A stretch of 61,388 nucleotides of DNA from CAYHZL01 sp964361075 (GTDB taxonomy: Bacteria > Bacteroidota > Ignavibacteria > UBA10030 > UBA8401). The DNA is taken from positions 1 through 61,388 of the forward strand of contig CAYHZL010000002.1 in NCBI GenBank assembly GCA_964361075.1. The letters are read 5' to 3'. Made by a program: the position numbers and the translations under genes. The notes beneath the pieces are model-generated. The model was not told the origin of the DNA. It did not search any database and worked only from the letters and a program-made list of their open reading frames with translations. Below, in pieces: positions 49,746-58,745 of this stretch. Within the stretch, counting starts at the first letter, position 1. Each line of letters begins with the position of its first letter.

Positions 49746-50147
49746 CTATGTTTTTTTTCGCTTGGTTTGTTTCATACTTTTCTGGTGGTCTGGTATTGCT
49801 TTATTGAGAAGCACATAAATTGATGTCTTGTCATAATTTTCTATTGTACCCAAACGACCGAACCAAACCAGATCAATACAAAATTTATAAATTTCTGTAT
49901 CTTGCCACTGTCTTATTTTCGTCTCCAATATGGGTTGGTTAAAAAAATTTGCCTTTTTGAGTGATAGTTTTTTACGTCCATTGCTGAATGGGTTCAAAGA
50001 CTCTATAAGAAATTGAATTATTACTCCTTCTAATTTCTCTTGTCGTAAATCTCTAATTTCGATTAGTAACGCAAACAGATGTTCATCTTTTATTCTGTCT
50101 ACATTTTTATCAATATAATGATAGTTATGTGTTGGATAGGTGTTCAT
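49746..50147 (-). CDS. Small hypothetical protein, first gene of the restriction operon
   Basis: A 133-residue protein with no recognised family. It is helical (KDEHLFALLIEIRDLRQEKL, then GVIIQFLIESLNPFSNGRKK) with an aromatic C-terminal region (IYKFCIDLVWFGRLGTIENYDKT, 23 residues in all, given here in part) and a basic tail (MKQTKRKKT). No signal peptide or membrane segment. Its stop is 3 nt before the start of the restriction-methyltransferase gene, so the two are coupled. The first position in such an operon suggests a regulator or a specificity or accessory subunit; there is no direct evidence. Confidence 0.75.
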   Translation of the reverse strand: MNTYPTHNYHYIDKNVDRIKDEHLFALLIEIRDLRQEKLEGVIIQFLIESLNPFSNGRKKLSLKKANFFNQPILETKIRQWQDTEIYKFCIDLVWFGRLGTIENYDKTSIYVLLNKAIPDHQKSMKQTKRKKT

Positions 50148-50496
50148 TTTTAGTTGTCTTTATAATAAATCCACAGTTTGCTACTTCTTTTTCGTTCTCT
50201 GCAGATTACGCTCAACTGCGTAAAATGTAACTCTTTTAAATCTTGTTCCCAAAATCTTTTTGAGAACAAGGAGAAACGTAACGCAAAACGTAAGACACCC
50301 CCGCCAAAGGACGCGGGACGCAAAGAACGCGCATAAACGTGTCAGACGTTAATGCACGATGTCTGACGACGCTCTCCAGTCGTCTGACATCTTTCTGTGT
50401 AACACCAATACCTAAAACGTCAGACACACAAAACGTGTCAGGCGTTTTTGTTGAAATTTTCATTCTCGCATAGTACCTTTCATAAAAAAATTTCCC
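50148..50496. repeat. Spacer with repeated TGTCAGACG palindromes
   Basis: No gene is visible. Between 50338 and 50449, CGTGTCAGACG, ATGTCTGACG, CGTCTGACAT, CGTCAGACAC and GTGTCAGGCG occur in alternating orientation and can pair in several ways; the last pair is followed by TTTTT. The TGTCAGAC core also appears at 13408 and 29762. The spacer separates the divergent restriction operon and the YdeI-like gene and could hold their promoters. Confidence 0.6.
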
Positions 50497-51087
50497 ATGC
50501 CTACTATTGTATTCTTCACATCATCAATTGAATTGCGTGCATGGTTCAAGAAGAATCATGCTACTGCGCAAGAATTGTGGATTGGTTTTTATAAAAAAAA
50601 ATTAATGAGAAAAGGAATAACTTATCCGGAAGCGTTGGACGAAGCACTTTGCTTTGGGTGGATTGATGGCATTCGTAAAAGTGTAGATGATATCAGCTAC
50701 ACAAACCGGTTTACTCCCAGAAAACAAAAAAGCAATTGGAGCGAGGTCAACATTAAACGTGTTGGTGAATTAATAAAACTTAGACGCATGAAGACTTCAG
50801 GTCTCGAAGCATTTGCCAAACGTGACGAAAATAAATCGCAGCAATATTCTTACGAACAGCGGCATCGTCCGCTCGATACAGAGTATGAAAAAAAATTGAA
50901 GGCGAACAAAACAGCGTGGGAATTTTTCCGTTTGCAAACTCCTTCATATCAGAAAACTTCCAGCTTCTGGGTAATGAGTGCGAAGCAAGAAGAAACACGT
51001 TTGAAACGTCTTACAGCATTAATTAAGGATTCAGAAAATGGGCAAAAGATTGCATTATTGCGACACACAAATAAAGGGCATCTCTAA
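50497..51087 (+). CDS. YdeI/OmpD-associated family protein
   Basis: A 196-residue protein of the YdeI/OmpD-associated family: LRAWFKKNHATAQELWIGFY, then YPEALDEALCFGWIDGIRKS, YTNRFTPRKQKSNWSEVNIK and a C-terminal IKDSENGQKIALL. The family's role is poorly known (one member affects resistance to polymyxin-type peptides). The fold is a small alpha+beta domain and there is no signal peptide. The final residues NKGHL and the stop codon lie in the left TIR of a MITE-like element (51075-51092), so the original C-terminus may have been slightly different. Confidence 0.88.
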   Translation: MPTIVFFTSSIELRAWFKKNHATAQELWIGFYKKKLMRKGITYPEALDEALCFGWIDGIRKSVDDISYTNRFTPRKQKSNWSEVNIKRVGELIKLRRMKTSGLEAFAKRDENKSQQYSYEQRHRPLDTEYEKKLKANKTAWEFFRLQTPSYQKTSSFWVMSAKQEETRLKRLTALIKDSENGQKIALLRHTNKGHL

Positions 51088-51230
51088 AAACTAATTTAAT
51101 AGAACACGTGAGCGAAGCCATCCCTTCGGGAGATAACACTGATGGGACTTATTTTCACTGATAAAATCCGTATTAATCCGTGTCATCAGTGTTCTATTTT
51201 TATTCATTCGTGAGTTTTTAGAGATGCCCT
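51075..51230. repeat. MITE-like element with 18-bp perfect TIRs
   Basis: AGGGCATCTCTAAAAACT (51075-51092) and AGTTTTTAGAGATGCCCT (51213-51230) are exact inverses bounding 156 bp. The left TIR overlaps the end of the YdeI-like gene and supplies its stop codon. Inside are CACGTGAGCGAAGCC with CCCTTCGGGA (inverse of 10920-10947) and a long inverted pair AACACTGATG / CATCAGTGTT. The remaining 168 bp to glnD hold no gene, only a GTCCC-TTTGGGAC palindrome. Confidence 0.8.
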
Positions 51231-51398
51231 AAAGAAAAACAATGATGAGGATGTAAAGCTTCTTGTTCACTTTACTGTATTCCCTTCTCTCTCCTGAAAT
51301 TCACCAACTTTTTTTTTACATTGTAGAAGAATATAATTCACGCTCTAAAGGAGTCCCTTTGGGACCTTCGGGAAAGTGATGTGCTGTATTGTTCACCT

Positions 51399-54032
51399 AT
51401 GCAAATTATCAAAGACCGATTCAAAGCTGAATCAGAACTTATCTTTCGTTTTCATCGCTGCGGCGCAGATGGATTTACCGTTGCTGCAGAACTGACTGAC
51501 CTTGTTGATCGCGCGCTGACCGAATTGTGGACTGACATTCCGAATGAAGAAAAAAACAGTTTTGCCGTTATCGCGCTTGGCGGATACGGCAGGTACGAAA
51601 TATGTCCGCATTCCGATTTTGATTTGATGCTCGTGTTCGAAGAAGAAACAACCAAAGCGCGCGGCGCTGAATCGGCGCAGAAATATTTACACGCGCTGTG
51701 GAATGTTGGTTTCAACATCGGACATAGTGTGCGCACAATACAAGACTGCGTCAATTTGTACCAGACTGATGTGGATGTGTGGGCGTCGGTATTGGAAAGC
51801 CGATACGTCTGCGGCAACGAGCGCGCTTTGAATCTGTACAGAGAGGCACTGCTTGCAGCGATTCAAAAAAAACGCGATTTAAAATTTGTTACATCGGTGC
51901 TTGCAGGAATACAAGAACGCCACGCGAAGTACGGTAATTCGGTGAAGCTGCTCGAGCCGAACATAAAAAATTCTGCCGGTACATTGCGCGATGTGCATTC
52001 GTTGTTGTGGATTTTCCGCGCCACCGATATTGAATATTTTTCTTCAACGCCGTTTCATTGTAACGAATCGTCGTGCAGGGTAATGTTTGAATTACTCGAA
52101 CAGCATGGACTTACTACGCGCGATGAACACAACGCCATCATCGCGGCGCTCAATTTTCTTTTGCGCGTCCGCCATGAAATGCATTTTCTTAAAGACGATG
52201 TGCACGACACGCTGGAGTTTGCATTGCAACGCGATATTGCTGCGGGACTTGGATATAGTAACGTGGAATTATTTATGCGCGATTACTATCTCCACGCGCG
52301 CGCCGTGTACAGAATCAACCAGCGCATTGTGCACCATTTTCGTGAAACGCCCGCCGTTCCTTTTTGGAAACGGACAAGTGAGCAAGTGTTGGATGAAATC
52401 TATATCCTTCGCAGCGGCGAAGTAACATTGCGGAACACGTCATTCGCATTTACATTTCCTGAAGAAATTGTTCGCGGATTTTATTGGTGCGGAATGTTTT
52501 CGACAACACCATCGCAGTCGCTGCTTGCACACATTACTGCACTGACACATTCGCCGGAGTTTTTCAATCCGGCTGCCATTGCGCGGAAACAAATGTCCGA
52601 CGCATTTCTTTCGATTCTCACAATGAAAGAAAATATTGCAGCAACGCTTTCGCAGATGAATGATTGCGATGTGCTCGGAAAATGTATTCCTGAATGGGGA
52701 AATCTTGTTGCATATTTTCAGCACAGCATGTACCATTACTACACGGTGGACGCGCATACATTAATTGCGATGAAGCGCGCAGAAAAATTATTAAAAAGTA
52801 ATAGCGTGTTGGGCGATGTGTACCACCGACTTGAACGGCGCGAGTTGCTGCATCTCGCAATTCTTTTTCACGATATAGAAAAACCGAACGGCAATACCGA
52901 GCATGATGTACGCGGTGCGAACACGGCACGTGCAATTTTGCAACGGCTCAATATTTCTGATCCGCACGATGATGTCGGTTTTCTCATCCACAACCATTTG
53001 GTGATGGAACAAATTGCGTTTCGTCGTAACACCAGCGATCCGAAAACAATTGCAGAGTTTGCAACATTGTTTCGTCGTCCGGAACAATTGAAGATGCTAT
53101 TCATCCTCACCTACTGCGATCTTTCTGCGGTGAATAAAAATGTGTGGTCGAATTGGAAAGAAATTATGCTGCAGGAATTGTACAGTCGCACGCTTGCTGT
53201 GGTAGAAAAAAATCTTTCGTCATCTGAAGCGGCAGAGTATCACGAATCAGAATATCGCGCGCTTGTCGAATCGGTTGTCGCCGAACTTGCACAGCAACTG
53301 CCGATTGATGAAGTTCGTTCGCATATTTCGTCCATCGAAAACCATGCATACATACATACATTTTCTGCTGCAGAAATCGCAGAGCATCTGCGTGTCATCA
53401 GCACAGTACGTACCGTTGCCGTTGTTGTGAACAACGAAGCAACACACAGCGCCATCACCATGTTCGCGCACGATGCGCCGTTTCTTCTCTCAACATTATG
53501 CGGTGTGCTGACTGCGAACGATGCAAATATTTTTGATGCACATATCTTTACGCGCGATGATGGTATTGTTATCGATCAATTCCGCGTTACAGACACCACA
53601 ACGAAAAGTTTTTTAAGTGAAGCACAGTTCGAAAAAATTCAGGCGGATGTTGACGCGGTGTTGCAAAAGAAAGAAACGCTCGAGCATTTATTCGAACGCC
53701 ATCACCGCAAATGGAGACGCAAACCAAAACCGCTGATGCATCCGAACATTCGTATTGATGCCGTGTTCCATGAAACGGAAAAATATACGATCATTGATGT
53801 CTTCGCGCCGGATACAAGCGGCTTTCTCTATAAAATTACACAGGCACTTTCAAAACTTCATTTGCAAATTCATTTTGCAAAAATCGGTACACGCGGCGAC
53901 GGCATTGTCGATACGTTTTATGTGCTGGATGAATTCGAACAAAAAATTACCGATACTGAACGCAAGCAGCATATCCGCGAGCGGGTGTTGCACACGATTG
54001 ATCAATTGATTAACGTGCAATTGACAAGTTAA
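51399..54032 (+). CDS. glnD: GlnD, bifunctional PII uridylyltransferase / uridylyl-removing enzyme
   Basis: An 877-residue nitrogen-status sensor. The nucleotidyltransferase domain has GGYGRYEICPHSDFDLML (G61 onward; GxGxxE...DxD). The HD domain carries HLAILFHDIEK (H491-D492) and is followed by GNTEHDVRGANTARA. Two ACT domains at the C-terminus sense glutamine (YIHTFSAAEIAEHL is between; VFAPDTSGFLYKITQALSKL is the last ACT). GlnD adds UMP to PII when glutamine is low and removes it when high. The ATG at 51399 is preferred to a GTG at 51381, though neither has a good Shine-Dalgarno. murI follows after 12 nt. Confidence 0.95.
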   Translation: MQIIKDRFKAESELIFRFHRCGADGFTVAAELTDLVDRALTELWTDIPNEEKNSFAVIALGGYGRYEICPHSDFDLMLVFEEETTKARGAESAQKYLHALWNVGFNIGHSVRTIQDCVNLYQTDVDVWASVLESRYVCGNERALNLYREALLAAIQKKRDLKFVTSVLAGIQERHAKYGNSVKLLEPNIKNSAGTLRDVHSLLWIFRATDIEYFSSTPFHCNESSCRVMFELLEQHGLTTRDEHNAIIAALNFLLRVRHEMHFLKDDVHDTLEFALQRDIAAGLGYSNVELFMRDYYLHARAVYRINQRIVHHFRETPAVPFWKRTSEQVLDEIYILRSGEVTLRNTSFAFTFPEEIVRGFYWCGMFSTTPSQSLLAHITALTHSPEFFNPAAIARKQMSDAFLSILTMKENIAATLSQMNDCDVLGKCIPEWGNLVAYFQHSMYHYYTVDAHTLIAMKRAEKLLKSNSVLGDVYHRLERRELLHLAILFHDIEKPNGNTEHDVRGANTARAILQRLNISDPHDDVGFLIHNHLVMEQIAFRRNTSDPKTIAEFATLFRRPEQLKMLFILTYCDLSAVNKNVWSNWKEIMLQELYSRTLAVVEKNLSSSEAAEYHESEYRALVESVVAELAQQLPIDEVRSHISSIENHAYIHTFSAAEIAEHLRVISTVRTVAVVVNNEATHSAITMFAHDAPFLLSTLCGVLTANDANIFDAHIFTRDDGIVIDQFRVTDTTTKSFLSEAQFEKIQADVDAVLQKKETLEHLFERHHRKWRRKPKPLMHPNIRIDAVFHETEKYTIIDVFAPDTSGFLYKITQALSKLHLQIHFAKIGTRGDGIVDTFYVLDEFEQKITDTERKQHIRERVLHTIDQLINVQLTS

Positions 54033-54044
54033 CCGAAGAACATT

Positions 54045-54848
54045 ATGAATAAGAAAAAACCTATCGGCGTTTTCGATTCAGGCATTGGCGGATTAACAGT
54101 GGTGCGCGCACTGCTGGATCTGCTGCCGAATGAAAATATTATTTACTTCGGCGACACGGCACGTGTCCCGTACGGACCAAAATCTGCACAAGTGGTGCGC
54201 GAGTATACGCAAGGCGATACCGATTTTTTGATTTCAAAAGATGTAAAGATGATTGTTGTCGCGTGCAATACTGTTTCCGCTGTGGCGTTGGATGTTGTGC
54301 AGAAACGTGCGAACATGCCTGTGTGCGGCGTTATTGTGCCGGGCGCAAATGCAGCATCCTCTGCAACAAAAAATAAACGCATCGGAGTGATTGGTACTGT
54401 GGGAACAATTTCCAGCAATGCATACACCAACGCCATCACACAATTCGATGCATCGGTGCGGGTATTTGGTAAAGCGTGTCCGTTGTTCGTTCCGCTTGTT
54501 GAAGAAGGATGGATTGATAACAAAGCAACTGAATTGATTGCAAAGGAATATCTCTTTCCGCTTTCGACAGAAAAAATTGATACGCTTGTGCTCGGGGGTA
54601 CACATTATCCGTTATTGAAAAAAATTATCAACAACGTGTTACGTGGAAGCGTAACATTGATTGATTCTGCCGAAGCAACAGCAGTTGAAGTGAAAAAAAT
54701 TTTGGAAGAAAATAATATTCTCAATACTAGCACCGACCAGCCAAACGTGCAGTTCTTTGTGAGCGACGCACCGGATAAATTCACATTAATCGGCGAACGA
54801 TTTTTAGGAAGGCAGTTGGGTGTAGTAAAAAAAGTTTCTGTTGGATAA
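54045..54848 (+). CDS. murI: Glutamate racemase with a missing second catalytic cysteine
   Basis: A 267-residue glutamate racemase, which makes D-glutamate for peptidoglycan. IGVFDSGIGGLTV (with D11), YFGDTARVPYG and VACNTVSA with C74 are normal. In the second active-site segment the usual GCTHYPLL reads LGGTHYPLL: residue 185 is glycine (codon GGT) where the family has the second catalytic cysteine (TGT, a single T-to-G change). The following histidine, H187, and the glutamate near 153 are kept. Two cysteines are needed for proton transfer in both directions, so the enzyme may be damaged, or the base may be a sequencing error. It follows glnD by 12 nt. Confidence 0.93.
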   Translation: MNKKKPIGVFDSGIGGLTVVRALLDLLPNENIIYFGDTARVPYGPKSAQVVREYTQGDTDFLISKDVKMIVVACNTVSAVALDVVQKRANMPVCGVIVPGANAASSATKNKRIGVIGTVGTISSNAYTNAITQFDASVRVFGKACPLFVPLVEEGWIDNKATELIAKEYLFPLSTEKIDTLVLGGTHYPLLKKIINNVLRGSVTLIDSAEATAVEVKKILEENNILNTSTDQPNVQFFVSDAPDKFTLIGERFLGRQLGVVKKVSVG

Positions 54849-54917
54849 CGGACTTTGCGGCTTTGCGATAATTTTTTTGTTTTTCCGCCATTCAATTCTT
54901 ACACGCGATAACATGCT

Positions 54918-55670
54918 CTACTTCAACACAACCCAATTCTCCAGTGTTCCTGAAGAGATAAAATTTTCGCCGTTGCATTTCAGCGTATCGGCATCGCGTG
55001 TTTCTTTGGAAATGATACAATCGGTTCGTGATGTAATTCCCCGCGCACTGTAATGTTGAAAAACGGAATCGCTGATCACCTCAAAGTACGAAATCAGTTT
55101 CCATCTATTATTATCCGAAAAACCAACGGCAATGTCCGACATTGTTTGCGAGCTGAAGTGTGTGCCGAGCTGCTGACCTGCAAACACAGAATCTCCGGCA
55201 TTCAGCTGATGTTGTAATGCGATGTGAAAAATGATAACGATGTACTTTGGCTGTGCTGCCGATTGAATTTGTATTTGCGTGCCTGCCCACTCTTCTGTTG
55301 TGCGAACTATTTTTCCTGTTATGGGTGAAAATATTTTTACCGAAGACCAACTCACAGTACTGCGTGGAGAAAAATAATGTTTCATACTGCGGCACCGTTC
55401 AAAATCGTCCCAATAATCGTGGCCGATTGCTGAACGAAATTTTGAGATGCGCTCGATTTTATCGGCTTCGATATAATCAGTGGTAATGAATTTTGGAATA
55501 TCTAATGTTGCCTTTGTAGTGTCGTTTGCGTTTTGCTGTGGAGCAACGGCATCGTTGTGTTTATCGCAGCGTGCAAAAACAAAAGCCAGCATACCGAACA
55601 CTATCCATCGTCTGAACAATCTGCTGTCGTTGTTATTGCGAAACCAATTCAACAAGAGAAGTATTCTCAT
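54918..55670 (-). CDS. Hypothetical exported protein with a degenerate M23-like carrier domain
   Basis: A 250-residue protein beginning with a hydrophobic stretch (WIVFGMLAFVFARCD) that could be a signal or a lipid anchor, though the cysteine lacks a proper lipobox. The central part (RSAIGHDYWDDFERCRSMKH, then VKIFSPITGKIVRTTEEWAG and LNAGDSVFAGQQLGTHFSS) resembles a lysostaphin/M23-type or biotinyl-like beta domain, but the HxH metal ligands of active peptidases are not visible. Its likely role is binding, not cleavage. It is convergent with murI. Family members of this type occur in Bacteroidota but are uncharacterised. Confidence 0.65.
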   Translation of the reverse strand: MRILLLLNWFRNNNDSRLFRRWIVFGMLAFVFARCDKHNDAVAPQQNANDTTKATLDIPKFITTDYIEADKIERISKFRSAIGHDYWDDFERCRSMKHYFSPRSTVSWSSVKIFSPITGKIVRTTEEWAGTQIQIQSAAQPKYIVIIFHIALQHQLNAGDSVFAGQQLGTHFSSQTMSDIAVGFSDNNRWKLISYFEVISDSVFQHYSARGITSRTDCIISKETRDADTLKCNGENFISSGTLENWVVLK

Positions 55671-55748
55671 TTTTTTCTTTCAATTCTTTCTCTTCTTGTT
55701 CTTGGAATTTTTTTACTGAACGATGAACCCGATAGAAAGTAAAAACAT

Positions 55749-56240
55749 TTACTTCTTCGCTGCATACAAATGTCCGGTATTCACTTGCACACCCAATATT
55801 TTTAAATACATAAACAATTCAGCAAGATGCTTGCTGTGATGTTCCAGCCCTAACATTGCAATACGCCAGCGAGGCACTTTCCCCAACTGTGGAGTATCAA
55901 CTTCGCCAACAGAAAAATCTTCTTCTGTAAGCGAACTGAGCGTGTCAAAAAAATTTGCATAGCTTGTTTGATACAAAGCAAGCGCTTGTTCAACAGCAGC
56001 AGTCGGTGTTCTGCGGTTGGCAACAAATATTTCGCGCATCGAGGTGAATCCCCACTCGCCGCGAGCAATGCCTTTCGTGTACACATGCAACGCGCCGGCA
56101 ATGTGGTTGGTAAGTTGTCCAACGGTAAAAGATTTTTCAGTCGGCTTCCATTCGATTTTATCTGCAGGCACAAGCTGAAAGAGTGTTTCCGTCGGTTGCA
56201 TTACATCGCGGGCATAGTCGAGATATTGAGTAAGTGTCAT
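55749..56240 (-). CDS. DinB-family putative metal-dependent enzyme (second in window)
   Basis: A 163-residue DinB/YfiT-like protein: LTQYLDYARDVMQPTETLFQ, SFTVGQLTNHIAGALHVYTK with the first histidine, a central helix (AVEQALALYQTSYANFFDTL) and GLEHHSKHLAELFMYLKILG with the remaining metal-ligand histidines. This arrangement matches the four-helix DinB fold and its trihistidine metal site. It is not closely related to the DinB protein at 8467. No operon partner is near. A thiol-transferase role is possible by family but not supported directly. Confidence 0.85.
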   Translation of the reverse strand: MTLTQYLDYARDVMQPTETLFQLVPADKIEWKPTEKSFTVGQLTNHIAGALHVYTKGIARGEWGFTSMREIFVANRRTPTAAVEQALALYQTSYANFFDTLSSLTEEDFSVGEVDTPQLGKVPRWRIAMLGLEHHSKHLAELFMYLKILGVQVNTGHLYAAKK

Positions 56241-56489
56241 TCATTTCCTTTCGGTAAGTGGTATGGACTATTCCCAAAATTAAGTTTTTTCACCGCAAAG
56301 TCGCTAAGGCGCAAAGAAAAAAATAGCGAGAGCAGAACCGGAACGGTAGAAGTATAACACTTTTGTAGAGAAAAAGCCAAGCGGGAACTCTTTTCATTCT
56401 CTGCTCGTCTAACATTGATTGTAAGCCCTATTTTGAGTAATTTTCATGTGTTCAATATAAAACCACGTTTCCATTTTTAAAGGAGTACT

Positions 56490-58583
56490 ATGCGTATGCA
56501 ATTCAAACAAGTTACCCGTTTCATTGTTCTTTCATCCTTTGTGCTTCTTGCCGGCTGCGGCGCACCGAAAGAAACTACAGTAGCAACTATCGGCACCGAT
56601 AAAATTTCGCAGCAAGAATTTGAAGCGATGTTTGCTAAAAATAACAGCGGAGTAGAATCCCAAAAAGCATCTGCCGAAGAAAAAGAGAAATTTTTGGATC
56701 TCTATATTAAGTTCAAATTAAAAGTGAAGGAAGCGTACGCGCACGGCTATATGAACGATCCGGAACTTCGTAATGAATTAAACGACTATCGAAAAAATCT
56801 CGCAGTATCGTACATGGTAGAAAAAGAAATTACCGGACCGGCATTGCAAGAAATGTACAAACGCCGTCAGGTAGAACTTCGCGCCAGCCACATTCTCATT
56901 TCTATTCCGGAAAACCCATCGCCGGCAGATACAGCTTTGGCATTTGCACGTGCAAAAGCAATTATAGATTCACTGCGCGCCGGAAGAAATTTTGATACAT
57001 TGGCGCTTAACAATTCGCAAGATCGTTCTGTGAAGGACAACAGAGGCGATTTGTATTATTTTTCTTCGGGCGCGATGGTGCCGGAATTTGAAGATGTTGC
57101 TTTCTCGCTTCAACCGGGACAGTTTACAACAACACCGGCAAGAACTCAGTTTGGTTATCACATTATTAAAGTGACAGACCGAAAACCAAATCGCGGTTCG
57201 CTGAACGTCAGCCACATTATGAAACGACTCTCATCCGATCCAAATCCCGCAGAACTTGCCGAGGCAATGGAAGTAATGCGTGGTGCATTAGATTCATTGA
57301 AAAAAGGAGTGGACTTTGGTGAACTTGCAAAAAAAATATCTGAGGATACCTACAGTGGACCACGCGGCGGCGACATTGGAGTGATTCAGCGCCGGCGAAC
57401 TGTAAAAGAGTTTGACGAGGCAGCATTTAAATTACAACCGGGCGAAGTATCGGGCATTGTGCACACACGATTTGGGTTGCACCTTATTAAATGCAACAGC
57501 GCGGTAGAATTGCCCGCATTTAAAAATATGGAACAGGAATTAAAATCAGAATATCAACGCACTCGCTTCCAATCCGATTACAACAAAATTGCCGGACAAG
57601 TAAAAACACAATACAACTTTCAACAATACGATGATGCTGCAACTGCATTGACCAAACAAGCGGACACATCAAAAACCACAAGCGATGCAAAATGGGACAG
57701 CACTATTACAAAAGCAACGCGCGCAAAAACATTATTCAGTATTGCCAATGAAAAAGTTTCCGTTGATTCATTTATCGTATTGGCAAAAGCAAATCCGGAA
57801 TTGCGTGATGTAGCGCTGAAAAGCGCCGGCACTATTCCAACAATGCTTGAAAAGATCGGCAAGAATCTTATCATGGAATACCATGCACGTACTATGGAAA
57901 CTAAATTCCCTGATTTCTCAAAGACAATGAAAGAATACGAGGAAGGCATTCTTCTTTTTAAGGCAGAGCAAGAACAAGTGTGGAACAAAGTTGCACCGAA
58001 TGATTCCGTGCTGCGAATCTATTACAATGCGAACAAGGAAAAATATACGTGGACTGATCGTGTGAATGTTCAGGAAATTTTTGTTGAAACCGACAGCACC
58101 GCGCAACTTGTAAAAAAATCATTGCTCGGTTATACAAAGACTGATACCGTTGTAACAAAATCTAAAAAAGGAAAAACAACAACACAAATTGTCTCCGTTG
58201 CTGTTGCACCAATTTCATTTGATTCTGCCGCCGTGCTGTTCAATAAACGGCAAGCAACACAAGAGAAACACGGCGCGAGCGAACTTGTACTTGTTTCCAC
58301 AAACGATGTAACAAACAAAGGTTGGACAATGAATCCGAAAGATTCGATGGAATATTTTCCGAACGAAGGGGGATTTTCATTTGTCAAATTGATAAAGAAA
58401 GATCCTGCACGTATTAAAACATTTGAAGAAGCAGGTTCGGAACTTTCCAGCGCGTACCAAGAAGCCGAGTCGAAAAGGTTAGGCGATGTATGGTACGAAA
58501 ACCTAAAGAAAAAATATCCTGTCGTCATCTTCAAAGAAAACATTGTTGCTGCGCCGCAAACACAAGAACGAAAGAGCAACTAA
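56490..58583 (+). CDS. PpiD/SurA-like lipoprotein with two parvulin domains
   Basis: A 697-residue lipoprotein (lipobox LLAGC, C24). A SurA-N-like helical domain (residues about 30-125) is followed by two parvulin domains: first about 128-230 (RASHILISIPENPSPADTAL, GDLYYFSSGAMVPEFEDVAF, TQFGYHIIKV) and second about 238-335 (NVSHIMKRL, GGDIGVIQRRRTVKEFDEAA, TRFGLHLIKC). A long C-terminal region ends with a third, partial parvulin-like pattern. AAAGGAG precedes the ATG by 4 nt. It should assist folding of outer-membrane proteins in the periplasm. It is the first of three such genes in a row before rpsT. Confidence 0.9.
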   Translation: MRMQFKQVTRFIVLSSFVLLAGCGAPKETTVATIGTDKISQQEFEAMFAKNNSGVESQKASAEEKEKFLDLYIKFKLKVKEAYAHGYMNDPELRNELNDYRKNLAVSYMVEKEITGPALQEMYKRRQVELRASHILISIPENPSPADTALAFARAKAIIDSLRAGRNFDTLALNNSQDRSVKDNRGDLYYFSSGAMVPEFEDVAFSLQPGQFTTTPARTQFGYHIIKVTDRKPNRGSLNVSHIMKRLSSDPNPAELAEAMEVMRGALDSLKKGVDFGELAKKISEDTYSGPRGGDIGVIQRRRTVKEFDEAAFKLQPGEVSGIVHTRFGLHLIKCNSAVELPAFKNMEQELKSEYQRTRFQSDYNKIAGQVKTQYNFQQYDDAATALTKQADTSKTTSDAKWDSTITKATRAKTLFSIANEKVSVDSFIVLAKANPELRDVALKSAGTIPTMLEKIGKNLIMEYHARTMETKFPDFSKTMKEYEEGILLFKAEQEQVWNKVAPNDSVLRIYYNANKEKYTWTDRVNVQEIFVETDSTAQLVKKSLLGYTKTDTVVTKSKKGKTTTQIVSVAVAPISFDSAAVLFNKRQATQEKHGASELVLVSTNDVTNKGWTMNPKDSMEYFPNEGGFSFVKLIKKDPARIKTFEEAGSELSSAYQEAESKRLGDVWYENLKKKYPVVIFKENIVAAPQTQERKSN

Positions 58584-58627
58584 TGCCGAATCTAAAAATT
58601 AATCTTGTCTTTTCGCGACCACCTCTC

Positions 58628-58696
58628 AATCTCCCCCTTACAGGGGGAGAAGGCAATTTCCCTCACCTGTAAGGGGAGGGTTAGGGTGGGGTTATT
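58628..58696. repeat. Dispersed repeat between chaperone genes
   Basis: CTCCCCCTTACAGGGGGAG (hairpin) followed by CCCTCACCTGTAAGGGGAGGG forms nested stems ahead of the next gene. It resembles the C5 / G5 hairpins inside the element at 27413-27659. Confidence 0.55.
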
Positions 58697-58745
58697 AGTT
58701 TGGTAGAAAAAAATATTTTCGAAAATACAATACAACTTATTTGAA

